Assembly: GCA_900768755.1 (NCBI GenBank)
Contig: CAAGDV010000038.1
Coordinates: 58,017-122,016 of the forward strand
DNA from: Lachnospiraceae bacterium
GTDB taxonomy: Bacteria; Bacillota; Clostridia; Lachnospirales; Lachnospiraceae
Direction: 5' to 3'
Length of the DNA stretch: 64,000 bases
Position numbers and translations under genes: made by a program. The notes below the pieces were generated by a model. The model was not told the origin of the DNA and did not search any database. It saw only the letters and a program-made list of their open reading frames with translations. This document shows positions 52,371 to 61,779 of the stretch, piece after piece. Numbering within the stretch: position 1 is the first letter of the stretch; each line of letters starts with the position of its first letter.

Positions 52371-53858
52371 ATGCTAATTCAGAACCCGATTATCAGGGGC
52401 TTTTGCCCCGACCCAAGCATCTGCGAGGCAGACGGAAAATACTATATCGCGTGCAGCTCTTTTCAGTTTTTTCCGGGAGTTCCCATCTTTGAGAGCGACG
52501 ATTTGGTCAATTGGAACCATATAGGACACTGCCTGACAAGGCTGAATCAGGTGGAACTTCACAAGGTGCCAAGCTCCGGCGGAGTCTTTGCGCCCACACT
52601 GCGTTATCATGACGGCACTTTCTACATGGTTACCAACAATAATACTTTCGGAAAAAATTTTTACATTTCAACGAAGGATATACGCGGCGAGTGGTCGGAG
52701 CCTGTTTTTGTCGACCAGGAGGGAATTGACCCGTCGCTGCTTTTTGACGGTGACAAGGTGTATTTTACCTCAAACGGTACGGATGAGAATGGCAGACCAT
52801 GCATTTTGCAGTGTGAGATTGACATCGCAACGGGAGAAAAGCTCACCGATTCTATCCCCATCTGGGGCGGCAACGGCGGGCGGTATCTCGAGTCGCCGCA
52901 TCTGTATCACATCGGAGACTGGTATTACCTTATGGTGGCGGAGGGCGGAACGGAGTATGGCCACATGATTACATACGCGCGAAGCAAAAGACCTTTCGGA
53001 CCGTTTGAAAAATATGCCGGCAACCCTGTTTTGACCAACCGTAACCTCGGCGGCAATCAGAATTTTATTCAGGGAATCGGGCACGGAGACCTGATTCGGG
53101 ACAAAAAAGGCGATTACTTTCTTGTGTGTCTGGGCTTTCGTCAGAGCGGCGAGTGGTCACCGTACCATCATCTGGGAAGGGAGGTATTCCTTGCTCCCGT
53201 ATACTGGAATGACGGCTGGTTTAGTGCGGGCGATAGCGGCGTCGTAAACGAATGGATGGATATGAATCTCTGTGCAAAAGAACAGCGCCTGAATTATGAT
53301 GCAGAGCTTTCTGAGATGGATTTGACCAGTCCCAGATGGCTATATCTTAGAGATTATCACAAAGAAAATTACGTATACGGGGACGGAGTCTTAAGACTTC
53401 GCGGCACCTCGGTTACGCTTGAGGAGGCTGACTCACCGACATTTATCGGCGTGCGCCAGTCGGAATTTGATACAAAGCTGAATGTCACGGTTTCGGGAGA
53501 TGTAGCGGAGGCAGGAATTACTTTTTATATGGACGAGAGCGAGCATTACGACCTGGCGCTCATCCATGAGAGCGATGAGGCAAAAGTAATGCTTCGCATC
53601 AGGGTCGGAGACGCGCAGGCAGTCGTGCAGTCAATTCCCGTAAGCGGCGAAAAAGTTCAGCTTTCGGTTGAATCAACGGCTGAGGAATACAGCTTCTGCT
53701 GCGAGGCGGAAGGCGTGCACCACTATCTTGGCAAAGCCCGCACAAAATATCTGTCCTCGGAGGTGGCAGGCGGATTTACAGGCGTTGTGATGGGCCTGTA
53801 TGCAATCGACGCGGGCGGAAGATGGGCGTCTTTTGAAAATCTTAACTGGAGACAGTAA
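52371..53858 (+). CDS. Glycoside hydrolase family 43 (beta-xylosidase/arabinofuranosidase), no signal peptide
   Basis: 495 residues. A five-bladed propeller (1-310) carries base D14 (FCPDPS), pKa-tuning D120 (GIDPSLLF) and acid E174 (YLESPHLY). A C-terminal beta-sandwich of the GH43_C2 type (about 320-495) is typical of xylosidases. It trims beta-1,4-xylo-oligosaccharides or arabinose side chains in the cytoplasm. GGAGG precedes ATG 52371. It lies before the GH5/GH26 cluster in the same direction. Confidence 0.92.
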   Translation: MLIQNPIIRGFCPDPSICEADGKYYIACSSFQFFPGVPIFESDDLVNWNHIGHCLTRLNQVELHKVPSSGGVFAPTLRYHDGTFYMVTNNNTFGKNFYISTKDIRGEWSEPVFVDQEGIDPSLLFDGDKVYFTSNGTDENGRPCILQCEIDIATGEKLTDSIPIWGGNGGRYLESPHLYHIGDWYYLMVAEGGTEYGHMITYARSKRPFGPFEKYAGNPVLTNRNLGGNQNFIQGIGHGDLIRDKKGDYFLVCLGFRQSGEWSPYHHLGREVFLAPVYWNDGWFSAGDSGVVNEWMDMNLCAKEQRLNYDAELSEMDLTSPRWLYLRDYHKENYVYGDGVLRLRGTSVTLEEADSPTFIGVRQSEFDTKLNVTVSGDVAEAGITFYMDESEHYDLALIHESDEAKVMLRIRVGDAQAVVQSIPVSGEKVQLSVESTAEEYSFCCEAEGVHHYLGKARTKYLSSEVAGGFTGVVMGLYAIDAGGRWASFENLNWRQ

Positions 53859-53910
53859 ATAATGCTTTCACCGCAAAAGCAACTCACCTTTAAAAAACTC
53901 GCAAAAAAAA

Positions 53911-53939
53911 TTGAGTTATGGATGGCCTTGTGATATAAT
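53911..53939 (+). promoter_or_regulatory. Strong promoter of the GH5-DUF1846-GH26-FliB cluster
   Basis: TTGAGT (53911-53916), 17-base spacer, TATAAT (53934-53939), 38 bases before the start codon. Confidence 0.65.
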
Positions 53940-53977
53940 ATCAACATTAGATTATTTGATGGCAGGGAGTCAGTGAT

Positions 53978-55216
53978 ATGATAAAGTTTAGAAAGATGTT
54001 GGCAATTATTTTGGCGGCAATCATGTGTGTAAGCCTTGTTGCGTGCGCCAAAGGAAATACCAAAGAGAGCGGTACGTCGGGTACTGAAAACAGCAGTGAG
54101 AGCGGACAGGCAACAGTGGATAATACAACGGAGGCGACAGAGGAGCCTACGAAATCAGCCGGAATCATTATGCCGGATGAGCCGGATAAGAGCACAATCA
54201 ATTCGATAATTCCGGGACGCATTACGGTGGACGGAACGAATTTTGTGGTTAACGGCGAGGTTATCTTTATGAACGGTGCCAATGTTCCGTGGAATAAGTG
54301 GAATGATTTTGGCAACGGTTATTCGGATTCTTTCTGGAGAACACATTTTGCCGAGCTTCACGAGAACGGCATCAATTCCGTAAGAGTATGGATTTCGTGC
54401 GACGGAACCAAGGCGATGGCACTTGATGATGACGGTAACTTTATTGCAGCGACGCCGAGACATTGGCAGGATCTGGACAAGTTTTTTGCGGCTGCGGAGG
54501 AGAACGGAATCTATATCATGGCTACTCTTATGTCTTTCGACCATTTTAAGGAGAGCAATTCGAATTCGGCAAAGTGGCGCAAGATGCTTAACAGCGAAGA
54601 AGCGATGGATTCATATATCAATAACTATCTGATTCCTTTCTGCAAGAGATATGGCGCTTATGAGTCGCTCTGGTCGATTGATCTGTGCAACGAGCCGGAC
54701 TGGATTAATGAGAACAGCGAATGCGGCAAAATACCGTGGAGCAAGATAACCAAGTTTTTTGCCAAGGAGGCCGTTGCAATACATGAGAACAGTGATATAT
54801 TGGTTACAATTGGCTTCGGAATGGTAAAGTATAACAGCACGATGTACACGGCCGATTATGGTTCAGATAAGAAACTGCAGGTGGTATACAAGAATGAAAA
54901 AGCATACCTTGATTACTATTCACCGCATTTTTATGAGTGGGAAGCGCAGTGGTACGGTTTCCCGTTTGACAAGACTCCTGTGGCGTTCGGTCTTGACGGC
55001 ACAAAGCCGGTTGTTCTCGGTGAGTTCCCGGCGACCGGAATGGACGGAAGCAAACCCAACTCAATTGCAATGAGCGGCTCGGAGTGCTATCTCGGGCTGT
55101 ATAATAACGGCTGGAACGGAGCTTTTGCATGGACCTCCAACAAAGTGGACGGCTGCGGAAACCTTGACGATTTTGTTGATGGAGTAAGAGAAATAGCCGG
55201 ACTTGGCAAAGAGTAG
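53978..55216 (+). CDS. GH5-like (clan GH-A) beta-mannanase-type lipoprotein
   Basis: 412 residues. The lipobox is LVACAK (Cys 23), followed by a Ser/Thr/Glu linker (24-60). The barrel begins FVVNGEVIFMNGANVPWN, with the acid/base E239 in DLCNEPDW and the nucleophile E349 in VVLGEFPA. This pattern fits mannan endo-beta-1,4-mannosidases of GH5, though a close clan GH-A family is possible. It acts on the outer face of the membrane. GGGAG lies before ATG 53978. It heads a unit with DUF1846, GH26 and FliB spaced by 26, 9 and 4 bases. Confidence 0.85.
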   Translation: MIKFRKMLAIILAAIMCVSLVACAKGNTKESGTSGTENSSESGQATVDNTTEATEEPTKSAGIIMPDEPDKSTINSIIPGRITVDGTNFVVNGEVIFMNGANVPWNKWNDFGNGYSDSFWRTHFAELHENGINSVRVWISCDGTKAMALDDDGNFIAATPRHWQDLDKFFAAAEENGIYIMATLMSFDHFKESNSNSAKWRKMLNSEEAMDSYINNYLIPFCKRYGAYESLWSIDLCNEPDWINENSECGKIPWSKITKFFAKEAVAIHENSDILVTIGFGMVKYNSTMYTADYGSDKKLQVVYKNEKAYLDYYSPHFYEWEAQWYGFPFDKTPVAFGLDGTKPVVLGEFPATGMDGSKPNSIAMSGSECYLGLYNNGWNGAFAWTSNKVDGCGNLDDFVDGVREIAGLGKE

Positions 55217-55242
55217 ATTGTGTACGGGAAGAGGATTTTGAG

Positions 55243-56721
55243 ATGAAGACAGGGTTCGACAACCAGAAATACTTAAAGATTCAGTCAGACCACATCAAGG
55301 AGAGAATCGGACAGTTTGGCGACAAGCTGTATCTGGAGTTTGGCGGTAAGCTTTTCGACGATTATCATGCGTCAAGGGTTTTGCCGGGATTTGAGCCGGA
55401 CAGCAAACTGCAGATGCTTATGCAGATTGCGGACATGGCGGAGATTGTAATTGTAATCAACGCTGAGGATATAGTCAAAAACAAGATGCGCGGAGACCTC
55501 GGAATCACTTATGACAACGATGTTATGCGTCTCATATGCGAATTTGAGGAAAAGGGACTATATGTGTCGAGCGTGGTGATTACGCGTTTTGCGGGACAGA
55601 GCGCGGCGGTGCAGTTTAAGGAGAGGCTTGAGAAGAAGAACATCCGCGTGTATAAGCATTACGCAATAGACGGATATCCGTCAAACATTCCTCTTATCAT
55701 AAGCGAGAATGGTTTTGGCAAGAACGAATATATTGAGACGACGAGACCGCTGGTGGTGATTACAGCTCCGGGTCCCGGAAGCGGAAAGATGGCAACCTGT
55801 CTTTCGCAGCTTTACCATGAGAATTTAAGAGGGGTGAAGGCAGGATACGCCAAATTTGAGACTTTTCCTATCTGGAATATTCCGCTTAAACACCCGGTCA
55901 ATCTTGCGTACGAGGCCGCGACTGCGGACCTTAATGATGTCAATATGATTGACCCGTTCCACCTTGAGGCGTACGGGGTTACGACGGTCAACTATAACAG
56001 GGATATTGAGATTTATCCGGTGCTCAATGCTATTTTTGAGGCAATTTACGGCGAGAATAATTACTACAAATCGCCTACTGACATGGGCGTCAATATGGCG
56101 GGCAAGTGCATAATTGATGACGAGGCATGCTGCGAGGCCTCCAATATGGAGATTATCCGCAGATACTACACTGCGCTCAACAAGTGCGCCAAAGACGGCG
56201 TTGGCGAGAATGAGATTTATAAGATTGAGCTTCTTATGAAGCAGGCAAAAATATCTACCGATGACCGAAAGGTTACTGTCGCCGCCAAAGAAAGGGAGCT
56301 TAAGGAGAAGGTTCCGTGCGCGGCAATAGAGCTTCACGACGGTACAATCATCACATCAAAGACTTCAAGTTTCCTCGGCGCGTCGGCGGCACTTCTTTTG
56401 AATGCGCTCAAATACCTTGCCGGAATTGAACACTCAAAGAAGCTTATTAAGCCGGAAGCTATAGAGCCTATACAGGATTTGAAGGTCCGTTTTCTCGGAG
56501 GAAACAATCCCAGACTTCATACCGATGAGGTTCTGATTGCACTTGCACTTGCTTCGGTGACTGACGAACAGGCCAAAAAAGCCATGGAGCAGATACCGAA
56601 TCTTTCGGGCTGTCAGGTGCATACTTCCGTGATGCTTTCTGAGGTTGACATCAAATCCTTTAAGAGGCTTGGAATTGACCTTACAAGCGAGCCTGTAAGA
56701 GGCGGACTTAAGATATATTAA
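55243..56721 (+). CDS. DUF1846 family protein
   Basis: 492 residues, the normal family length. FDNQKYLKIQSDHIKERI, YLEFGGKLFDDYHASRVLPG and VVITAPGPGSGKMATCLSQL (a P-loop-like glycine-rich turn) mark DUF1846, a soluble family of unknown function found in many Firmicutes. It sits inside a mannan-linked cluster between GH5 and GH26. AGAGGA precedes ATG 55243. Nothing in the sequence ties it to polysaccharides, so the placement is the only functional hint. Confidence 0.9.
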   Translation: MKTGFDNQKYLKIQSDHIKERIGQFGDKLYLEFGGKLFDDYHASRVLPGFEPDSKLQMLMQIADMAEIVIVINAEDIVKNKMRGDLGITYDNDVMRLICEFEEKGLYVSSVVITRFAGQSAAVQFKERLEKKNIRVYKHYAIDGYPSNIPLIISENGFGKNEYIETTRPLVVITAPGPGSGKMATCLSQLYHENLRGVKAGYAKFETFPIWNIPLKHPVNLAYEAATADLNDVNMIDPFHLEAYGVTTVNYNRDIEIYPVLNAIFEAIYGENNYYKSPTDMGVNMAGKCIIDDEACCEASNMEIIRRYYTALNKCAKDGVGENEIYKIELLMKQAKISTDDRKVTVAAKERELKEKVPCAAIELHDGTIITSKTSSFLGASAALLLNALKYLAGIEHSKKLIKPEAIEPIQDLKVRFLGGNNPRLHTDEVLIALALASVTDEQAKKAMEQIPNLSGCQVHTSVMLSEVDIKSFKRLGIDLTSEPVRGGLKIY

Positions 56722-56730
56722 GGAGACATT

Positions 56731-57696
56731 ATGAGAGCAGCCAATTCGCATGCGCAGGAAGAAGTCCTGCGCGTATTGGATTTTTTTGCAGAGAATAAAG
56801 GAAAGCGGGTCGTTCTGGGGCAGCACACCCAGACGATGGAGCAGGAGGAGCTTAAGTATATCAGGGAGATTACCGGTAAGCTTCCGGCACTGTGCGGTTT
56901 TGAACTTCTTTCTTATTCCCCAAATATTGACTACACTAACAGCGATGAAGAGTGTCTTCTGGAGGTTGGCAATGCCCGCGGAACGCTTAAGAAAGCATGG
57001 GAGTGGGCAAGGATGGGTGGACTTCTGACTTTTACATGGCATTGGTTTTCACCGATGTATGGTTGCGGCAAGTCGTTTTTTTCCGCGAATACCGAGTTTG
57101 ATGCTAAGCGGGCGGTGACCTGCGGAACCGATGAATACAGGGCTTTTATGTCGGACATGGATTATATGGCGGGACTTTTAAGACCGTTCTGCGATGCACA
57201 TATTCCGATTCTCTGGCGCCCGTTCCACGAGAGCGAGGGCGACTGGTTCTGGTGGGGACATCAGGACAAAAGCGTTGTGCAGAAGCTTTACAGGATGATG
57301 TTTGACAGGTATGTGAATCATTTTCATCTGGACAATCTTATCTGGGTATACAATTCGCCGAATCCCGCATGTTTTCCCGGCGATGATGTGGTCGATATTG
57401 TCAGCCGCGATATGTATCCGCCTGAACATGAACATACCGCAAGGGCGCAGGAATACAAGGAACTTGCCGGATTTACGGATGACAGTCATATATATGCCAT
57501 TGCCGAGACGGGAACTTTACCTGATGTGGACGCGATTGCTGCAGAGAATATTCCGTGGAGCTACTACATGACCTGGTCAAAATCATTCTGCATGTCCGAG
57601 CAGTATACGGACAATGCGCAGCTTATTAAGACCTACCAAAGCGATAATGCGATTACACTGGACAGATTGCCCGGACTCTATAAAGTGAAAGAGTGA
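56731..57696 (+). CDS. Glycoside hydrolase family 26 beta-mannanase, no signal peptide
   Basis: 321 residues. GQHTQT near the N-terminus, acid/base E167 in WRPFHESEGDWFWWG and nucleophile E259 in IAETG are diagnostic. It cleaves beta-1,4-mannan or manno-oligosaccharides. The lack of a signal peptide suggests cytoplasmic digestion of imported oligosaccharides. AAGGAG lies before ATG 56731. The paired extracellular GH5-like lipoprotein and the distant GH27 alpha-galactosidase could complete galactomannan breakdown. Confidence 0.92.
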   Translation: MRAANSHAQEEVLRVLDFFAENKGKRVVLGQHTQTMEQEELKYIREITGKLPALCGFELLSYSPNIDYTNSDEECLLEVGNARGTLKKAWEWARMGGLLTFTWHWFSPMYGCGKSFFSANTEFDAKRAVTCGTDEYRAFMSDMDYMAGLLRPFCDAHIPILWRPFHESEGDWFWWGHQDKSVVQKLYRMMFDRYVNHFHLDNLIWVYNSPNPACFPGDDVVDIVSRDMYPPEHEHTARAQEYKELAGFTDDSHIYAIAETGTLPDVDAIAAENIPWSYYMTWSKSFCMSEQYTDNAQLIKTYQSDNAITLDRLPGLYKVKE

Positions 57697-57700
57697 GAGT

Positions 57701-58786
57701 ATGATATTGGCAGTACCTGATTATTATGAACAATTTGTATGCACGTCTTCGGCGTGCCGTGACAACTGCTGCCGGGGAGGCTGGCAGATAGATGTTGACC
57801 CCGACACGGTGAATCTGTACCGGACGGTCGGGGGCAATATGGGTGAGCGGCTTGTGGGAGCTGTGCAGACGGATATAGAGGGCGGATGCTTTCTGGCGCA
57901 ACCGGAGGGCAGATGCCCTTTTTTGCTTTCTGACGGGTTGTGCGAGATTCACAGGGATATGGGACCGGATTACCTTTGTGTGGTGTGCCGTCAGTTTCCA
58001 AGATTCAGTGAGTATTACGGCGCAACCAAAGAGAGCGGCCTCGGGCTGTCCTGCGAGGAGGCGGCGCGAATAATACTTTCAAAAACAACACCTCTTACCA
58101 TCGTCGAAAAGGAACTTGATGAGGAGGAGTACGAGGATAGTGAGTTTGACGCGGAGATTTGTAATACCTTAAAGCGCGCGCGTGACATTTTTTTCGACTG
58201 GATAGGGGATAGCGGACTTTCGGGTGATGCGGTACTAATTCGGATGCTTTGGAGTGCGGATTGCATTCAGGAGTATATCAATTCGGATGACCGGGAGGGA
58301 CTTTCTGCTTATGTTGACGGGGGTATGGCGGTGGATTCCGATATTTCAAAGTCCGCCATGCTTTCAGAGCAGGAGTATGCAGATGCCTACGATTGTATAT
58401 GGGCGGTGTATCGTGAGCAGGAGAGCCTTGGCAGTGTCTGGGACGAATGTGCGGAGGCGGTCTCGGCGCGCGTTCTGCCCGCTTGTTCTATAGGAAGATA
58501 CAGCAAATGTTTTGACCGGATTGAATATCGCAATCTGATGGAATATTTTGTGTACCGGTATTTTCTCAAGGCATCCTACGACTACGATGTTATCGGTAAA
58601 ATAAGGTTTGCCGTCTCAGCGCTTTTGATAATACGCGACATGGAGGCGGTGCTTGGAGATTTGGGTGAGACCGTGCATATATTTTCAAAACAATTTGAGT
58701 ACCTTTCGGACGGAGTCGGCGACCTCATTGAGGATTTTATGTTCGAGGATGTGTTTGAGACGGAGGTGCTGGCAAGTGTGATTTAA
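57701..58786 (+). CDS. fliB: Flagellin lysine-N-methylase
   Basis: 361 residues. The N-terminal cysteine set CTSSACRDNCCRGGW and CPFLLSDGLCEIHRDMG ... CVVCRQFPR are typical of FliB, an enzyme that methylates lysines of flagellin, probably with a metal cluster. No flagellar genes are within the window. It starts 4 bases after GH26 and ends in a long perfect hairpin. Its link to the glycosidase cluster is unexplained. Confidence 0.88.
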   Translation: MILAVPDYYEQFVCTSSACRDNCCRGGWQIDVDPDTVNLYRTVGGNMGERLVGAVQTDIEGGCFLAQPEGRCPFLLSDGLCEIHRDMGPDYLCVVCRQFPRFSEYYGATKESGLGLSCEEAARIILSKTTPLTIVEKELDEEEYEDSEFDAEICNTLKRARDIFFDWIGDSGLSGDAVLIRMLWSADCIQEYINSDDREGLSAYVDGGMAVDSDISKSAMLSEQEYADAYDCIWAVYREQESLGSVWDECAEAVSARVLPACSIGRYSKCFDRIEYRNLMEYFVYRYFLKASYDYDVIGKIRFAVSALLIIRDMEAVLGDLGETVHIFSKQFEYLSDGVGDLIEDFMFEDVFETEVLASVI

Positions 58787-58852
58787 TAAAAGCTTTCTTC
58801 GGACATTCGTATTCCGTTGCGTTTGCGAAGGCCGAAGAAAGCTTTTATTAAA
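58782..58852 (+). terminator. Long perfect hairpin overlapping the fliB stop codon
   Basis: 21 bases (58782-58802) pair without mismatch with 58832-58852 across a 29-base loop. The stop codon TAA (58784-58786) lies inside the left arm. The right arm ends in CTTTTATTAAA, so it can terminate transcription. Confidence 0.75.
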
Positions 58853-58905
58853 TTGAGCGCTGTGGCCGAGGGGTGATTTTTGTCTATAATTTTAAACAGT
58901 AAGTA

Positions 58906-58934
58906 TTGACTTTGGTGACGGGCAGTGCTATTAT
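58906..58934 (+). promoter_or_regulatory. Promoter of the lipoprotein gene at 59010
   Basis: TTGACT (58906-58911), 17-base spacer, TATTAT (58929-58934). A palindrome lies directly downstream. Confidence 0.65.
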
Positions 58935-58938
58935 GATA

Positions 58939-58958
58939 TTGTCTAATAAATTAGACAA
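58939..58958. promoter_or_regulatory. 20-bp palindromic operator candidate
   Basis: TTGTCTAAT-AA-ATTAGACAA, 9-bp perfect arms. It sits 5 bases after the -10 box, over the transcription start, the classic place for a repressor. A BlaI-type repressor is encoded 3.4 kb downstream, but the link is inference. Confidence 0.6.
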
Positions 58959-59009
58959 AACAAATTGATTCTATTTGTTTATAAAGTATTCACGATTGGA
59001 GGAGATAGT

Positions 59010-59537
59010 ATGAAACAATTTGGCAAAATAATAGTTGTTGTTTTGTTGGCAACATTGCTGGCTGGCTGCACTAAGCATACCCGGGATAATACTGTGGCTG
59101 GGGGAAATACGAGCACTTCCACGACAAAAGACGACGTTACTGTTGACGAGACATCCGAAACGGTGCAACCTCACACTGAGAATCCGTGGGCCGGAGAGCG
59201 CGATCGCATTACCGGAGAGTATGACGATTCGGTAGCGTGGGACTATTATGTCAGATATGACGGAAAGATATACGGTCGTCATCCGGGTAAGTTTGATGTA
59301 GAAGTGTGGACAAAGAATGAACCTGAAATGCCTGCGGATGCGGAGAAGGTTGGCAATACAGTGGCGAGCAAGTCATTTCCGATGGCTGAACTGGAGGCAA
59401 GCTTCATTGATGGCGGATGTGAAGTATATTACAGTGAGGAATTGAAACAGATATATGTATGTTCGCCGGTGTCAAAGTGGTTAACATTGTATCAGCTTGA
59501 GGAAACGGATTATGCTGATAAAAATGTGATAGAGTAG
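59010..59537 (+). CDS. Small lipoprotein
   Basis: 175 residues. The signal ends at LAGCTK (Cys 18). A Thr-rich linker (about 20-50) is followed by a 120-residue mixed domain with DYYVRYDGKIYGRHP that I do not recognise. GGAGGAGA fixes ATG 59010. It has a clear promoter and a palindrome over the start site. The adjacent genes are a degraded peptidase, a degraded SpoIID-like gene and another lipoprotein near a BlaI/M56 pair, which suggests a regulated envelope island. Confidence 0.75.
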   Translation: MKQFGKIIVVVLLATLLAGCTKHTRDNTVAGGNTSTSTTKDDVTVDETSETVQPHTENPWAGERDRITGEYDDSVAWDYYVRYDGKIYGRHPGKFDVEVWTKNEPEMPADAEKVGNTVASKSFPMAELEASFIDGGCEVYYSEELKQIYVCSPVSKWLTLYQLEETDYADKNVIE

Positions 59538-59565
59538 AACTAATATAATACGGGGTGACTTACAA

Positions 59566-60541
59566 ATGAGATATGTGAAGAAGATGAAAAAGTTGCTTTT
59601 GTGTATCGCAGCGATATGCATATGTGGTAGTTCAATGAATGTTTTTGCAGCAAATGTTTCGATGAATAACAAATTTGATAATATGGTTGAAACATTAAAA
59701 AATGCTCAATTCAATAATGCTGATTGGAAGAATTCAGATTTTGCTGTAGATAAAATGCTTAGCAAGGAAATGTTTAATTCGGAAGCATACATCATAAAAG
59801 TTGACGATGGCGAAAAAAGGGGTGATAATTACAGATAAAGAGTATAATATTATTGCTTTTTCGGAGAATAATGTATCGTTAGATGATGAAAGTGTTGATA
59901 TTATTTTGTCAATGATAGAAAAGGCCGAAACAAAAACATCAAGAAACAATAGTACGAGTTATGCATATGTTAGTGGTAATTTTGGAACGAGGGTACTTTC
60001 GGGATTATCTCCACAGCTACAGAATTCTGATAATTGCGTGGTTACTGCAGCATCAAATGTTTTGTGGTATTATGGAAACAACGGGTATCCGGAACTGATT
60101 TCATCATACTCATGGGATAGAGTAAAGAAAAAGGTTAAAGATGCTTATATTGATATTTATACTCTTATTAACGGAGTAGAACCAAATCCTGTTGTATATG
60201 CATTTCAAAACAACAATACCCCGATAGCTTTGAGCCAGTATTTGCGTAAAAAGAATCTTAGTACATCTGCAATCAATAGTTCAGTTCATTGGAATCCGAG
60301 TTATACAATTTTGAAAAATGAAATTGATGCAGGCAGACCGTGTATGCTGGGATACATTGGTAACAATACTGTAGAGGGCAGTCCGTTTAATGGAAACCAT
60401 ATGACAATGGCTTGTGGATATACAACATTACAGAATAAATTCTATGCGTATGTTGCATATGGACATCAGGTGGCACCAATGTATTATCTTTGGGATACAT
60501 CTTACAACGACTGCGTGATAACAATAAGGATGACATATTGA
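59566..60541 (+). pseudogene. Secreted C39-like cysteine peptidase, frameshifted in an A-run
   Basis: ATG 59566 follows GGGGTGA and encodes a signal peptide (1-28) and a prodomain-like region, ending prematurely at 59838. The rest continues in the +1 frame to 60541. Removing one A from the run of six at 59813-59818 joins VDDGEKKGVIITDKEYNIIA. The peptidase domain has Cys in SDNCVVTAASNVLWYY, His in NGNHMTMACGY and an Asp-containing WDTSYND. The stretch is more AT-rich than its surroundings, which suggests transfer. A slippage-prone run in a secreted protein could also be phase-variable. Confidence 0.75.
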
Positions 60542-60620
60542 TATGTTTTGAGGAAAAGTATTAAAAACGCAAAATGTTGAATTAAATCTATCACGATAGA
60601 GAACAAGTAGAATTATTTGA

Positions 60621-60682
60621 GGCTGTAAAAGGCATAATGTCATTGCGCCAAGATGACGTAGTGCCTTTTCAGCCGCTTTTTC
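60621..60682 (+). terminator. Rho-independent terminator after the peptidase
   Basis: GGCT-GT-AAAAGGC (60621-60633) pairs with GCCTTTT-C-AGCC (60663-60674), with an inner GTCAT/ATGAC stem, then GCTTTTT. The remaining part of the 246-base gap holds TTGACA at 60724-60729 but no clear -10. Confidence 0.65.
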
Positions 60683-60787
60683 GTAAAAATAATGGTTTGC
60701 AAACACTTTTTGTCATTTATGCATTGACAATTGACTTATTCACTTATTAGGCTTTTTTGTTATTATCTTTTTTGAGGGAGTGAAACC

Positions 60788-61779
60788 ATGAAGAAATACC
60801 ACAAGATACTGCTTGTTCTGTCATGTGCAACGATATTGGTTACAGCCGGTATAATAATTTCGTTGAATGTGATTGACAGAAACAGGACGAAAGCAATGAT
60901 TTCAGTAATTTTACGAATACTGCGACAGCATCAACGCGAAGGATTTTGAACGATATGCGAATGTCTATACCTATGAATATGCTGAGGAAATTCTGGAATG
61001 TGCGAAGAAAGAGCCTGAACGGGCAACTTTTCACAGCTCTGAGATGAGTATAAAGCAGATAACCGAGATTGATATCGAGACAGCACAGGCAGTATGTGCA
61101 TACAATCTTGACGGAATCAGAAATAACTGCAGAATTTCGGGCGTGTTTTATGTTCAGATACATGAGAAGTATGACGGCAGGGACATGGTTGAGAACAGAG
61201 CATTCATAATAGTTGAGGATGCGGGAGAGTACAAGATAAAGGATCTGCCGTATGTGGAAGTAAATGTACTTTCACAATTTATTAGGGTGGAGAATCTGGA
61301 GTATGTCAATGAGATTATATCGAATAACAGGATAATTCTTCAGAAACAATATTCTTCAAATACTGAGAGTTCATTGGTATGTCCGACAACTGTCAGAATA
61401 AAACTCAATAAACCAGAAAATAAAACACATTATGGCTCCGATTATGTAACACTTGATTTTCATGAATATCTCAAGAATGTTGTCACGCAGGAATGGATAG
61501 TGAGCTATTATTCGAATGCACCATCATATTTGCAGGCGGGAACAATGGCGAGTAAAATGTACGCATGGTATGTGATGGTGACATATCCTAATAGATATGT
61601 TTTTAGTTCAATATAGATCTAATTCAGGTACCATTCATAGTGGAATTTTGAATCAAGCGCAAGCATATAACCTGGCGTTGCAAGGATATGGAGCGCAACA
61701 GATATTGAATGAATATCTGGGCAGTACCCCCTACACACAGGGGCAAATGGTAAAGATAATAACATGTTCGGAGTATTAA
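60788..61779 (+). pseudogene. SpoIID/LytB-like gene broken by several frameshifts
   Basis: ATG 60788 behind GAGGGAG encodes a membrane segment (ILLVLSCATILVTAGIIISL). Near 60880-60912 the frame changes, probably twice, before FYEYCDSINAKDFERYANVY runs in the frame used from 61044 to 61616. There LDFHEYLKNVVTQEWIVSYY and LQAGTMASKMYAWYVMV resemble SpoIID (EYLKGVVAAEM, AKAQAVAARTYAL). After a further shift near 61600, IHSGILNQAQAYNLALQGYG and QILNEYLGS match the SpoIID end (GLSQWGAQ...GYSYEQILKYYY). About 60 residues of the usual centre are missing. It is AT-rich and adjoins another broken gene. Confidence 0.6.

Noticed and set aside
59811..59822. Programmed -1 frameshifting at the AAAAAAG run in the C39-like gene
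   Set aside because: Reaching the downstream frame needs a +1 shift, not -1, and no stimulatory stem-loop is obvious. A one-base insertion is simpler.
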